NCBI RefSeq assembly: GCF_014652575.1 | Contig: NZ_BMZB01000008.1 | Span: forward strand, 1 to 64,000 | Length of the DNA stretch: 64,000 bases | Direction: 5' to 3' | DNA from: Asticcacaulis endophyticus | GTDB lineage: Bacteria > Pseudomonadota > Alphaproteobacteria > Caulobacterales > Caulobacteraceae | Part shown: one piece after another, positions 33,563-42,478 of the stretch | How the letters are laid out: the number at the start of each line of letters is the position of its first letter | How positions within the stretch are numbered: position 1 is the stretch's first letter | Position numbers and translations under genes: made by a program | Notes under the pieces: generated by a model | Database searches by the model: none | What the model was told of the DNA's origin: nothing | Seen by the model: only the letters and a program-made list of their open reading frames with translations

Positions 33563-35959
33563 ATGAGACGTGTGCGCACCCGCCTGACAGCCCAAGTAAC
33601 GGCATGGATAGTTTCAACTTCAGTCGCGGCGGTGGCTTTGGGTTTCTTGCCGCAAGTTTTACGGGCCGAAGAGGCCCAAGCTGTCACACAGGTAAACACG
33701 CGTAGCTTCACCATAAGGCCGGGCGGCGTCCACCTAAGTTTTTCCGATGACGCGATCCGCTCTTTCAAAGCGCGCGTCGCAAACAACCCCGAAGTTGCTG
33801 ATCAATGGCAAAACATCAAAGCCGAGGCCGACCGGCAAGTCGCCCTTCCGACTAAAGACCTGATCCGCGATGGGCGGCGGCTGACCGATGCGCTTGAGCC
33901 GATGATCCTTGCCTACCGCATGACAGGCGATGCCCGTTATCGCCGCAAACTGCATGAGATTTTGCGCGGCTTCTGTGCCCAATCTAATCTTGTCACTGAT
34001 GCGCCGCTGCTGAAGCGCGATCCGGTGTGGAACTCTGATCTGGGCATGGGCTTTTCGGGTGAGATGTTCGGCCTGATTTATGACTCGATCCGGGGGGAGT
34101 TAACGCTGGTCGAGCGTCAGGAACTGGCTTCCGGCTATATTCAAAAGCTGGTCACGCCGGTATTTAACGACTGGATCGATGGCCGCCAGCGCATCCACAC
34201 TCTGGATACTATGGGCCATAACTGGTGGGCCCATATTGTGTTCGGCACCGGTGTCGGGCTTGTCGCCATTTCGCGCGATGATCCCCGCGCCATGGCCTAT
34301 CTTGACCGACTGGAAACAGCCGGTGTTGAGTGGTGGCACTATAAGGGCAGCCGCATCGAATCCAAGGTTGAAACCTTTGATACTGACGGTGGTAATCTGG
34401 AAAGCGTGAACTATGCTGAACTGGCGGTCGGCACCTATCTGGAGTTCCGGCTGGCCTGGCAGGAGATGTTCAAAGAAGCGCCTGCCGATATTCCGGTGGT
34501 GGAAAAGTCCGTCGATTTTCTGACCCATAACGCCTACCCGACGCGCGCGAAGCTGCTGCACGTCAATTTTGGCGACGGCAATATCGATAAGAACTATTCA
34601 CGCACAGCCGCCAATTACTGGCTCATGGGGAAAAAGCGGCCGGTTGATCTCTGGTACATGACGCAGTCGGCAACGGCGGGCGATGGCAAGGACATACGCT
34701 ACCGGCCGCGCTATCTTGTTCAGATACCTCTGGCGACAGAAAATGATGGGGCAGGGCAAACGCCAGATCTGCCGCTTAGTGCCTGGTATCGCAGTATGGG
34801 CTGGGCGACGCTTCGGACGTCATGGGTGGCGGATGCGACCTTGCTGGCCGTTCGATCAGGCTATACCTGGAATCACAGCCATGCCGATGCCGGGTCGTTC
34901 ATTCTGTTCCATAAGGGCAAGCCCCTGCTGATCGATTCCGGTAATTCATCTTATGGGCGCAAGGAATATGACGGCTATTACCGGCAGACTCAAGCCCACA
35001 GTGTGGCGACGTTTAACGGCAAGGCTGAACCGGCTGAGGATACCTATATCGCCTCACATCTGCCCGGGCAGATACCCAATATGCTGGATGCGGCAGGGCT
35101 GCGATATGTGTTCGCAGACGCCACAGGGCCGACATCAGCCAATTTTGCCCGTAATTTCCGGCACTTTCTCTGGGTCGATGGGGTAATCCTTATCTATGAT
35201 GATCTCAAAGCCCGCGCGCCCGGACAATTTGCCTTCCAGTTACACACTGAAGGCGAAACAAAGCGTCAGGGCCAGAACCTGATCGTCAAAAACGGCGACG
35301 CTTCGGTGCAGGTCAGGCCGCTGTTTCCGGCCACCTTCCCCGATGCCGGACTGCCCACGGACTATCCGGAAAATATGCGTCTGGAGGAGCTATCCGGCTA
35401 TAAGGATCATGCCCCGGATACGCGCACGACCTATTATGCCTTCCTGCCTGCGGATAAGGCTGAGCGGCAAAAGTTCCTCACGGCGATTATCCCGCAGGGT
35501 GACGGCAACGCGCCTGAGATCGAGCGGCTGAACGGGCCGGACATGATCGGTGCCCGCATACGCCGTGACGGGCGGGTGACGGATGTCTATATCAACCTCA
35601 AGGCTGACGGCAGCATTAAGCATCGCAACGCCACGGCCACCCTGATGGGCTGGCAGACGGACGCCTACATGCTGTCGATTACCTACAAAGCGGGGGCTGA
35701 ACCATCGCCCTCGACGGTTGAGCGCCTGTTTGTGGCCGATGGCAGCTATCTGCGTCATGGCAGCACGCTTATGCTCGATAGCCTGTCCAAGCGCTTCCTC
35801 ATCGCGGATTATAGGCAGACACCCTCATTCCGGGTGCAGGGTCAGAGCGACGCCGAACTGGGCCTGTGGCTGCCGCGAGTATCGGGGCATGTTGTGGTCA
35901 ATGATCAGCGGGTTGCGCTGACCGGTAAGGATCGTTTCGTGCGTTTGCGCTGCTGCTAA
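33563..35959 (+). CDS. Heparinase II/III-type polysaccharide lyase
   Basis: A 798-residue exported lyase. Signal segment TAWIVSTSVAAVALGFLPQV; (alpha/alpha) toroid to about residue 400 with TMGHNWWAHI (His219, Asn220) and NLESVNYAEL (Tyr284); then the heparinase II/III C-terminal beta domain with WNHSHADAGSFILFHKG, IDSGNSSYGRKEYDGYYRQ and AHSV (His479). These fit the Asn/His/Tyr catalytic set. It would cleave a uronic-acid polymer by beta-elimination, giving the unsaturated ends that GH88 removes. ATG with a GAGGAAA site. Ends in an unusual Cys-Cys. Confidence 0.85.
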   Translation: MRRVRTRLTAQVTAWIVSTSVAAVALGFLPQVLRAEEAQAVTQVNTRSFTIRPGGVHLSFSDDAIRSFKARVANNPEVADQWQNIKAEADRQVALPTKDLIRDGRRLTDALEPMILAYRMTGDARYRRKLHEILRGFCAQSNLVTDAPLLKRDPVWNSDLGMGFSGEMFGLIYDSIRGELTLVERQELASGYIQKLVTPVFNDWIDGRQRIHTLDTMGHNWWAHIVFGTGVGLVAISRDDPRAMAYLDRLETAGVEWWHYKGSRIESKVETFDTDGGNLESVNYAELAVGTYLEFRLAWQEMFKEAPADIPVVEKSVDFLTHNAYPTRAKLLHVNFGDGNIDKNYSRTAANYWLMGKKRPVDLWYMTQSATAGDGKDIRYRPRYLVQIPLATENDGAGQTPDLPLSAWYRSMGWATLRTSWVADATLLAVRSGYTWNHSHADAGSFILFHKGKPLLIDSGNSSYGRKEYDGYYRQTQAHSVATFNGKAEPAEDTYIASHLPGQIPNMLDAAGLRYVFADATGPTSANFARNFRHFLWVDGVILIYDDLKARAPGQFAFQLHTEGETKRQGQNLIVKNGDASVQVRPLFPATFPDAGLPTDYPENMRLEELSGYKDHAPDTRTTYYAFLPADKAERQKFLTAIIPQGDGNAPEIERLNGPDMIGARIRRDGRVTDVYINLKADGSIKHRNATATLMGWQTDAYMLSITYKAGAEPSPSTVERLFVADGSYLRHGSTLMLDSLSKRFLIADYRQTPSFRVQGQSDAELGLWLPRVSGHVVVNDQRVALTGKDRFVRLRCC

Positions 35960-35974
35960 CGGGGAGGTGAGATC

Positions 35975-36637
35975 GTGGCAACAGACTATGGTATGCAGGT
36001 CGTCGCACCGTTTAGTCCCTTGATCATCAAGGCTACCGCGCCGGTATCGGTGGTGGTCGGACTGAACGCACGGGTCGATCAGATCCTGAGCGGGCAGGAT
36101 GAGCGCCGCTCGCGCGACTGGTCACAGCATCTGGCGGGTAATCTGACGACGGAGATCCGCATGACCGATATTATTCGTGACTTGCCGGATCTGACGGATT
36201 TTCTCTACGATGTGGCGCGGACCTATACTTACCGCTGTGAAAATGCCCTTTTGAACTACGGCAACTATAGCGAAACCGAAGAGCTGAAAGACAAGAAGCT
36301 TGAGATCCAGATCAAAGAAGGCTGGGTCAATGACATGCGCGCCGGCGATTTCAATCCGGTGCATTATCATCAGGGCTGTATCTATAGCTGCGTGCTCTTT
36401 CTGAAAATTCCGGAGGATTATGAGGCTGAATTTCAGGCTGATAAACACCGCCAGAACAGTGTCGGCTGCTTGCAGTTCATTGACAGCCGCACCGCTGTCG
36501 GGACGCGTAACCTGTTTATGGTCAAACCGGTCGTCGGGGAGTTTTATCTGTGGCCGTCATGGATGCTGCACTGCGTTTATCCGTTTCGCGGTGTGGGCAT
36601 AAGGCGCAGCATGAGCATCAATATGGCGCTGGCCTGA
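35975..36637 (+). CDS. 2OG-Fe(II) oxygenase-like protein
   Basis: A 220-residue protein matching the putative 2OG-Fe(II) oxygenase family (type 5). The iron/cosubstrate frame is visible: GDFNPVHYHQGCIYSCVLF (His with neighbouring His), GEFYLWPSWMLHCVYPF (second His) and IRRSMSIN (Arg for 2-oxoglutarate). The N-terminus APFSPLIIKATAP is a cupin-type lead strand. No signal peptide, so it is cytoplasmic. GTG start at 35975 with a strong GGGGAGG site, 15 bp after the lyase stop, so the two are probably cotranscribed. Substrate unknown; such a gene is unexpected in a sugar locus. Confidence 0.75.
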   Translation: MATDYGMQVVAPFSPLIIKATAPVSVVVGLNARVDQILSGQDERRSRDWSQHLAGNLTTEIRMTDIIRDLPDLTDFLYDVARTYTYRCENALLNYGNYSETEELKDKKLEIQIKEGWVNDMRAGDFNPVHYHQGCIYSCVLFLKIPEDYEAEFQADKHRQNSVGCLQFIDSRTAVGTRNLFMVKPVVGEFYLWPSWMLHCVYPFRGVGIRRSMSINMALA

Positions 36638-36645
36638 TAGGTGAG

Positions 36646-36680
36646 CCCTGCCGCAGACAGGCATCTGCGGCAGGGTTTTT
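36646..36680 (+). terminator. Strong rho-independent terminator
   Basis: CCCTGCCGCAGA and TCTGCGGCAGGG form a perfect 12-bp stem with a 6-base loop, followed by five T residues. It ends the lyase-oxygenase transcript and abuts the stop of the convergent beta-helix gene. Confidence 0.9.
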
Positions 36681-36681
36681 G

Positions 36682-38493
36682 TCATTTGAATGAGACACCT
36701 TCAACGTGATCGCCGATTTCAAGTAAATCAGGCTGCGCGCCGGTCAGTTTTTTGCCACCGACCGTGACGTTTTCTATGGAAATGCCGCGCACTTTGCGGT
36801 CTGGGGAATAGCCCCGGATCAGTGACGGCGCGAACGCGCCAGAGCCGGTGAAGTGAATATTGCGGAACTTAATATCGTCGATGCCGCGTCCGGGGCTGGT
36901 GTTATATTTCTGGTTATAGAGTACCTGCAGGCTGAACAGTTTACCTTCCTCGATACGCTCAACGCGCCAGTCCTCAAAGGTGATGTTGCGCACCAGATTA
37001 TCATCCCCGACCATCAACCCAATCGCGCCCTGATAGTCGGGTTCATCTTCGTCGTGATCCAGAACATCGACATTGCGAAAGGTGACGTTTTCAATAACTT
37101 CGGCGTCAGGATGGTGAGCAGAAGGGGTGTTTCCGTGAATGCCCATCATGACGTTGTGAGCCACATCGGCCCACAGGGTTGCCTCGCTGACGCGAATGTT
37201 GCGGCTATCGCCCCAGGTATCCCAGCGGTGGTTATAGATCGTGATATTGTCATCGGAGGTGCGCAGGAACACATTGCGGATTTCCACGTCCTGACAGGCG
37301 AAATGGCCCAGCCCATCCGACCACTGACCGCCGCCAATCAAGCGGATGCCAATTTCCCTGACATTTGTCGAATTGAAACAGGCCATGGTGCCGTGCTTCT
37401 GATTGATATGGATCGTACCGTCGATCGTAACATTTTTCGAGTTGCGGATGATCGTCTGGCCGGCATCGACAAACAGTCCATCGCTGAGGACTATGACGTT
37501 CTCGACGTTTTCAATCAGGAGGGGGCTTTTGATGACAGCAGACCCATCGATATAGACCGTCGTGTTTGATTTCAGGCGGATATCGCCCGAATAGACACCG
37601 GGTTTAGCCGGCACAGCCTCTAACAGGGCACGGCCTTGTGCACTGTCGATGAAGGCCGACACAACCGATCTGGCGATCCTGTCCGAAATGATGTGCAAGC
37701 GATCATCCTTTCCTCGAATGGCCAACAGCGGACTCTGCTGATCAAGACCGCCCGCGCCTATGTGGCCATAGGATTTGAGCATTTCACGCGTTTCAGTGGC
37801 TTGGGCGTACGCATTCAGTCGGTTCGTCACAGCATCGGACCAGGTCATGACAAGGGTCGCGCGCGCTTCGATCAGGTGGTTGGTCCCGACTGTTCCGGTT
37901 CGCTTTGGAAAAACAGCCCAGTAGGCGCCGCGCCAGAAAGGCTCTTCGAGCGTTAGTGTGGTCTTAGGCAATGCGCCGCGATCGCGAAGGCGATCCCAGA
38001 AGAGGCCGTCCAGTGCATGTCCAAACACGACGGAAAACGTACTGTTCGCATGGTTGCGGCGTTTCAGCTCTGCGTGGATCAACGCGATATCCGGGGCGAT
38101 TGTTTTTGCAATTATGTCGGCCAATTGCGCGGACTATTTACGCAAGGGTGCCATCTGAGCCGGACCCAGAACCGGAATAGCCGTCGTGACTACATCGCCC
38201 TCGCGACGGAGCATGTTGAAAGTTTCAAGGAGGTTTATCTGGCTGTCTGTTACCCGTGTACCTCTCTGTCGCAGGGCCGCTATCGAGATGCCTTCCCGCG
38301 CCAGAAAAAGCAGTCGTCCATTGTCGTCCATTTTGATGATGCGATGGGGTGTGCGGACGGCATTGATACAAAAACAATGCAAATCCCACTGCGTGAGGTC
38401 TTCCGGTGGGGCGAGAGACTGAGCGTGCAGTTGGCCGACCGCGGACGCTAATCCTACAGCGACTAAGCGCATTATGGCTTTTCGGCGATGCAT
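36682..38493 (-). pseudogene. Beta-helix glycosidase gene interrupted by an in-frame TAG
   Basis: The N-terminal part (38137-38493) encodes a signal peptide (IMRLVAVGLASAVGQLHAQS) and ends ...QMAPLRK at a TAG (38134-38136). The same frame then continues SAQLADIIAKTIAPDIALI and on through a beta-helix C-terminal half closely similar to the 15096-16550 protein (RVERIEEGKL, SPGRGIDD, TSDDNITIYNH). Because the frame is unchanged on both sides, this looks like one ~603-codon gene broken by a single nonsense codon. The downstream part has only a TTG as start and no signal peptide. A sequencing error or read-through remains possible. The last base is 2 bp from the terminator. Confidence 0.75.
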
Positions 38494-39074
38494 GGCGTGG
38501 TCCACACTTTATTTGATAGTGAGTGTAAAAAAACTATCATATAATCGTTTCTAGGTCCGGATCATCTTTTAGTGATTGTGTTCGACTCAGCGATCAATTG
38601 GTATCGTAAGAGAGTTTTCGAGGAGAAATTCAGAGAAACAAGTTCTACTGTTTCCACATTTCTTGACTTCAAGTGGGGGAAGCAAGGCTGCGATTTCCGC
38701 TTTCATGCATATTCTCTCCAACTGCATCCAACTCGGTTCTATTTCTCCTATGGGCGCAAGAGCGACACAGGCGGAGATGATGGTCAAGACGATTTTGAAA
38801 TAAGTTGCCTTAAAAAACGTCAAAATTATCAATAGGTAATTTTGGTGTTCAATTCTTTGCTCAACTTTTTGCTATACTGAAGCGATGTGGATGATCGCTA
38901 ACGGATTGCAATGAGAGTAAATCGACAAAGCCTAGGTATTTTTACACCGGCCGACAAACACGCTGCTGGCCAGGCCCGTTTCTGTCGCCAAAATTTGCCT
39001 TAGAAACTGCTATCAAGAAGATTGATCATCGCGGTAGCCGCACACTATAGTTGCGACGCAGGCAAGGGAATGGG
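38494..39074. other. AT-rich intergenic region, no supported gene
   Basis: About 580 bp, clearly AT-richer than its neighbours. Short frames on both strands near 38572-38835 overlap one another and have no recognisable family or ribosome site. It should carry the promoters of the beta-helix gene (leftward) and the HTH-TPR regulator (rightward). Confidence 0.4.
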
Positions 39075-40394
39075 ATGTCATCAGATCGTATCGACGGATG
39101 GAAGGCGATCGGCGCATACTTTAACCGTGACCGAACGACGGTTATGAGGTGGGCTCGTACGCGCAGCTTGCCGGTCCGCCGCCTGCCGGGCGGCAAGATC
39201 TCCACAGTCTTTGCGTTACGCCAAGACCTCGATCGATGGGCTTCCAGCCAATCCAGCCTTGATGACGAGCCGCCTGCCGATACGCAGGATACGGGGGCAG
39301 CCCTGTCGAAGCGGGTCAGGCTTTTTTGGGCGGCGGGCGCGGCTGTCCTGACGGCTGTTATCGTGGCGGCAGCGCTTCTGTGGCCGCGTGACTCAGGCGC
39401 GCCGACCGTACAGACCCTGCCATCTGATCCAGCGCTCAGCCAACTCTATCTGCAGGCTCGCGGCGACTGGGCGCAGAGGCGGCCCGAAACTCTGGCGCGT
39501 GCCATTGTCGGCTTTGAAACCCTCACGCGGGCCGAACCCGATTACGCGCCGGGTTGGGCGGGGCTGGCGGAAGCCTACATCCTGGCCCGAGAATTCGGCA
39601 CGATGACGGATGACAGCGCTTTTCCCAAGGCGAAGGCTGCCGCTGAAACCGCCTTGCGTCATGATCCGGATCTCGCCAGCGCGCACCGTGCCCTTGGCTT
39701 TGTGCATTACTGGTGGGACAATGCCTCCCGTGAGGCGGGTGTGGATTTTCGCCGCGCGCTGGCGCTGGCGCCGCGCGATGCTCAGACCCATTTCTGGTAT
39801 GGCAATATTCTGGCTGACAACGGTCAGCACGTCGCGGCCATGCGCGAACTCGATACGGCGCGCCTTATAGAGCCGGGTTCCGTCGCCATTCAGGTCGATC
39901 ACGCGTGGGCGCAATGGGGTGCCGGCAACGAAGCCGAGGCGCGGCAGGCCTTTGACGACCTGGCGCGCAGTCATCCCGAATTTGCCGTCATCTTTGATTG
40001 CCTGAGCGAAATTAATCTGAGCGACGGTGACTATGTTGGCTACATTCAGAACCTTGGCACCTATGCCCGGCTGCGCAAGGACGATGCCTTGCTCAAGCAT
40101 GTCGAGGCTTTGCGCACGGCGTTGAAAACCGGCACAGAGGCGGTTCAGGACGCTCTGATGCGGCGCGCCCTGGCTGAGATCGCTTCGGGCGAGCAAAAAA
40201 CGCACATTCGGCCGGTTTTTCTGGCCTCGCTCGCGCAGAACCGCAAACAAACACTGGCGTTCCTTGAACAGGCTGAAATCCGCCAGGAGGTCTGGGGAAA
40301 CGCCGCCACGACAACTCAGATCAGGAAAGTGTGGCTTGATGATGCGGAGATTGCCGAACGTGTGCGGCGTCGCCGTGCTGAGCTGGTCGAGTAA
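39075..40394 (+). CDS. Membrane-anchored HTH regulator with TPR-rich extracytoplasmic part
   Basis: A 439-residue one-component regulator candidate. Residues 5-55 look like a MerR/excisionase-type DNA-binding helix-turn-helix (GWKAIGAYFNRDRTTVMRWA, then RRLPGGKIS). One membrane helix (about 82-103, FWAAGAAVLTAVIVAAALLW) follows, then TPR-like repeats (YAPGWAGLAEAYILAREFG, DAQTHFWYGNILADNGQH) in the periplasm. The layout is like CadC: DNA-binding inside, sensing outside. Start at the ATG at 39075, after AAGGGAATGG. No family-specific targets can be named; glycosyltransferase genes lie convergently next to it. Confidence 0.7.
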   Translation: MSSDRIDGWKAIGAYFNRDRTTVMRWARTRSLPVRRLPGGKISTVFALRQDLDRWASSQSSLDDEPPADTQDTGAALSKRVRLFWAAGAAVLTAVIVAAALLWPRDSGAPTVQTLPSDPALSQLYLQARGDWAQRRPETLARAIVGFETLTRAEPDYAPGWAGLAEAYILAREFGTMTDDSAFPKAKAAAETALRHDPDLASAHRALGFVHYWWDNASREAGVDFRRALALAPRDAQTHFWYGNILADNGQHVAAMRELDTARLIEPGSVAIQVDHAWAQWGAGNEAEARQAFDDLARSHPEFAVIFDCLSEINLSDGDYVGYIQNLGTYARLRKDDALLKHVEALRTALKTGTEAVQDALMRRALAEIASGEQKTHIRPVFLASLAQNRKQTLAFLEQAEIRQEVWGNAATTTQIRKVWLDDAEIAERVRRRRAELVE

Positions 40395-40402
40395 GGCTGG
40401 CA

Positions 40403-41257
40403 TCATCGCCGCACCCGCGGAATTTCTTGATAACCGCTGAACACCATGGTCCTGTCGCAGAGTAGTTCGGCTATTTCCTCGGCGTGACCGCCATAGCGCC
40501 ATAGTGGAAAGTCATAGAAACGGTAACGCGCGTCATGGCGTGGCGCGAGATCAATCTGCGGTCTTTGCCGGGGATTAAGCAAGCCCGCCAGCGGATAGTG
40601 GATGATGCTGTCGGGTGCGGAGAGCCAGCTCGCCAACCAGGAAAAGGTGCTGATCGCCAGAACCTTATGGCGGGCGTGTCGCAGAGTCTGGAAATCCTCG
40701 CAGGCTGTGGCGTGCGTCAGGAAACGGGCTTCGGGAAAGGCCTCACGCAGGGCACGTCCATACCAACTGTCATCCAGTTGACCCACAAACACAGGCTTTA
40801 GCCCAAGCGCCGGTAACAGAGACCTGTAAAAGCTGATCGGCAGAGGAAAATAATCGGGATGTATCCCTGCCAGAATGTCCCCGGCCCGGACGTTGAGGGC
40901 GATCTCGTCATCATCAATCCGTGAGCCTGCGACCGGCGCATCAAATACCTTGCGGAAGCGCTCAATATTGTCGCCAAAATATTCCAGCCTCTGGGCGTAG
41001 GCATGAATATCGAGGCCGTCGTTCTGACCCGTTTCGAGGCGATGCAGCGCCTCTGGGATGTCAATGCGGTGGCGTGCGGGTAGGGTTAAGGGCGCGCACC
41101 ATGGTGGCGTGTCGACCGCCGAGCACAATCCCCAGACCGGCATATGGTAACCCACGATATCGGCATCCTGAATCTGATCGGCCAGATGCTGCGCCAGCAT
41201 GTAACGAAACATCTGATTGCCGAGATTGCCAGGTTGGACGCGGATGTAGACTGTCAT
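40403..41257 (-). CDS. Glycosyltransferase, family 11-like
   Basis: A 284-residue transferase with the GT11/fucosyltransferase-superfamily marks: GNLGNQMFRYMLAQHLA at the N-terminus, LNVRAGDILAG (equivalent of the HxRRGD donor motif) and ISTFSWLASWLS near residue 200. GT11 enzymes add fucose in alpha-1,2 linkage from GDP-fucose; whether this member does is unproven. The ATG overlaps the stop of the upstream GT gene (ATGA), so they work in one operon, ending convergently 8 bp from the HTH-TPR gene. Confidence 0.75.
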   Translation of the reverse strand: MTVYIRVQPGNLGNQMFRYMLAQHLADQIQDADIVGYHMPVWGLCSAVDTPPWCAPLTLPARHRIDIPEALHRLETGQNDGLDIHAYAQRLEYFGDNIERFRKVFDAPVAGSRIDDDEIALNVRAGDILAGIHPDYFPLPISFYRSLLPALGLKPVFVGQLDDSWYGRALREAFPEARFLTHATACEDFQTLRHARHKVLAISTFSWLASWLSAPDSIIHYPLAGLLNPRQRPQIDLAPRHDARYRFYDFPLWRYGGHAEEIAELLCDRTMVFSGYQEIPRVRR

Positions 41258-42426
41258 AATAGCAAGGCCCCGATCCGTTCACGAATAAGCCTCCCCGCAT
41301 CGACTGCAAATTGCGGTCTTATTCTAGCGGCGGCATCCAGGGCGGCCTGGTGAAAAGCCGTGTCGTCATATCGATCATGAATGACCTGACGAACGCTATG
41401 GGCCACGCGCTCTGAAATCGTTATCACATGTACGCAGCCCTGACTTTCACAACGGCGTGCATGATAAAGGTGTTCGAGATGTTGCGGGATAGCGACCTGC
41501 GCCACCCCGGCGGCAAGCCCCAGCGACAGTATGCCATGCTGACCGGAATGGACCATAAGGCGCGACCGCCGCGCGATCAGATCGACCGGCACCGGGCCGT
41601 TTTCAACACAGACACCGGCCGCTACCAGCCGGTTGGCGCGATCGCTGTCAAGGCCCGGACAATAGGCCCTGGTCGGCAGTCCCAGCGAACATATGGCATC
41701 AAGCACGCCCGTATCGGCCAACTCGGTCGTGGAAAAATAACAGAAAACCTCATCGCCTTCACCCGATACGGAAGCCACATCTGCGACCGGAGGCAAAAGC
41801 GCCTGCGTGCGTAAACCGTCATAGGGATCGAGTATATCGAGTGTGCGCACCAGTTCTTGCGAGCGCCGGTAGATATCCGGCAGGACGTCGAGCCTCGGCA
41901 CGCTCAGCGGTTCCAAAGCGGTGTTGATCGTCTGCACCATCTCTGTCTCGTCATAGAGTCGTTGATTGTATTCGGGCAGGAAAATTGGAAATGTTTTCAG
42001 TCCCTCAGCCACAATGCCATAGCCGGTGCCCGTTATAACCGTCGGTATACCCAGGCTTTGCGCGGCCAGCAGGGCGCAGGGCGCATAGTCGGCAATGACC
42101 AGATCGCTGCGCCGCGCAATCAGGGTGGCTTGCCACCAGCCGACCTGACGCGCCAGAAACTCCGCGTCGCGAAATCCGCTGTCGCCCAGGAATTCGCCCC
42201 AAGTGGCGGTACGCACCAAGCCTTCGCGACGGGCCGCGTCGTATCTCAGTCGCGCCGCCGGGAAAACCATCTCACACAGGGGGGCCAGTTCCGCCGCGTG
42301 GTCCATCCGGCACAGGGCGGCATCATAGATGAAGGCGTCGCCGAGGGCCGCCGCCACAGTCTTTAAGGTGACAACGTGCCCTCGGCCAGCGCCCGCTTCC
42401 CAGGCCAGCAGAATTCTCGGTTTCAT
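41254..42426 (-). CDS. GT-B fold glycosyltransferase (GT1-like)
   Basis: A 390-residue GT-B enzyme. The N-terminal MKPRILLAWEAGAGRGHVVT gives the glycine-rich acceptor loop; LMVHSGQHGILSLGLAAGV in the C-terminal half is the donor motif of GT1-like (MGT/UGT) transferases with the HSG..G pattern, followed by IPQHLEHLYHARRCE. A role in surface glycosylation with the downstream GT11-like enzyme is likely. The ATG follows a GGAAC site. No membrane segment. Confidence 0.78.
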   Translation of the reverse strand: MKPRILLAWEAGAGRGHVVTLKTVAAALGDAFIYDAALCRMDHAAELAPLCEMVFPAARLRYDAARREGLVRTATWGEFLGDSGFRDAEFLARQVGWWQATLIARRSDLVIADYAPCALLAAQSLGIPTVITGTGYGIVAEGLKTFPIFLPEYNQRLYDETEMVQTINTALEPLSVPRLDVLPDIYRRSQELVRTLDILDPYDGLRTQALLPPVADVASVSGEGDEVFCYFSTTELADTGVLDAICSLGLPTRAYCPGLDSDRANRLVAAGVCVENGPVPVDLIARRSRLMVHSGQHGILSLGLAAGVAQVAIPQHLEHLYHARRCESQGCVHVITISERVAHSVRQVIHDRYDDTAFHQAALDAAARIRPQFAVDAGRLIRERIGALLL

Positions 42427-42478
42427 ACGTCAAAGTTCCGCGACATGGGATAGTTGGACGCGTTCAGGCGTGGCGTGA

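Noticed and set aside
38572-38835. Overlapping short frames on both strands in the AT-rich gap, one with a possible membrane helix
   Set aside because: No ribosome site, no family match, and mutually overlapping; not enough to call a gene.
39393-40502. 369-codon open frame on the minus strand
   Set aside because: Antisense to the HTH-TPR gene, which has recognisable domains and a good ribosome site; typical shadow frame of GC-rich DNA.
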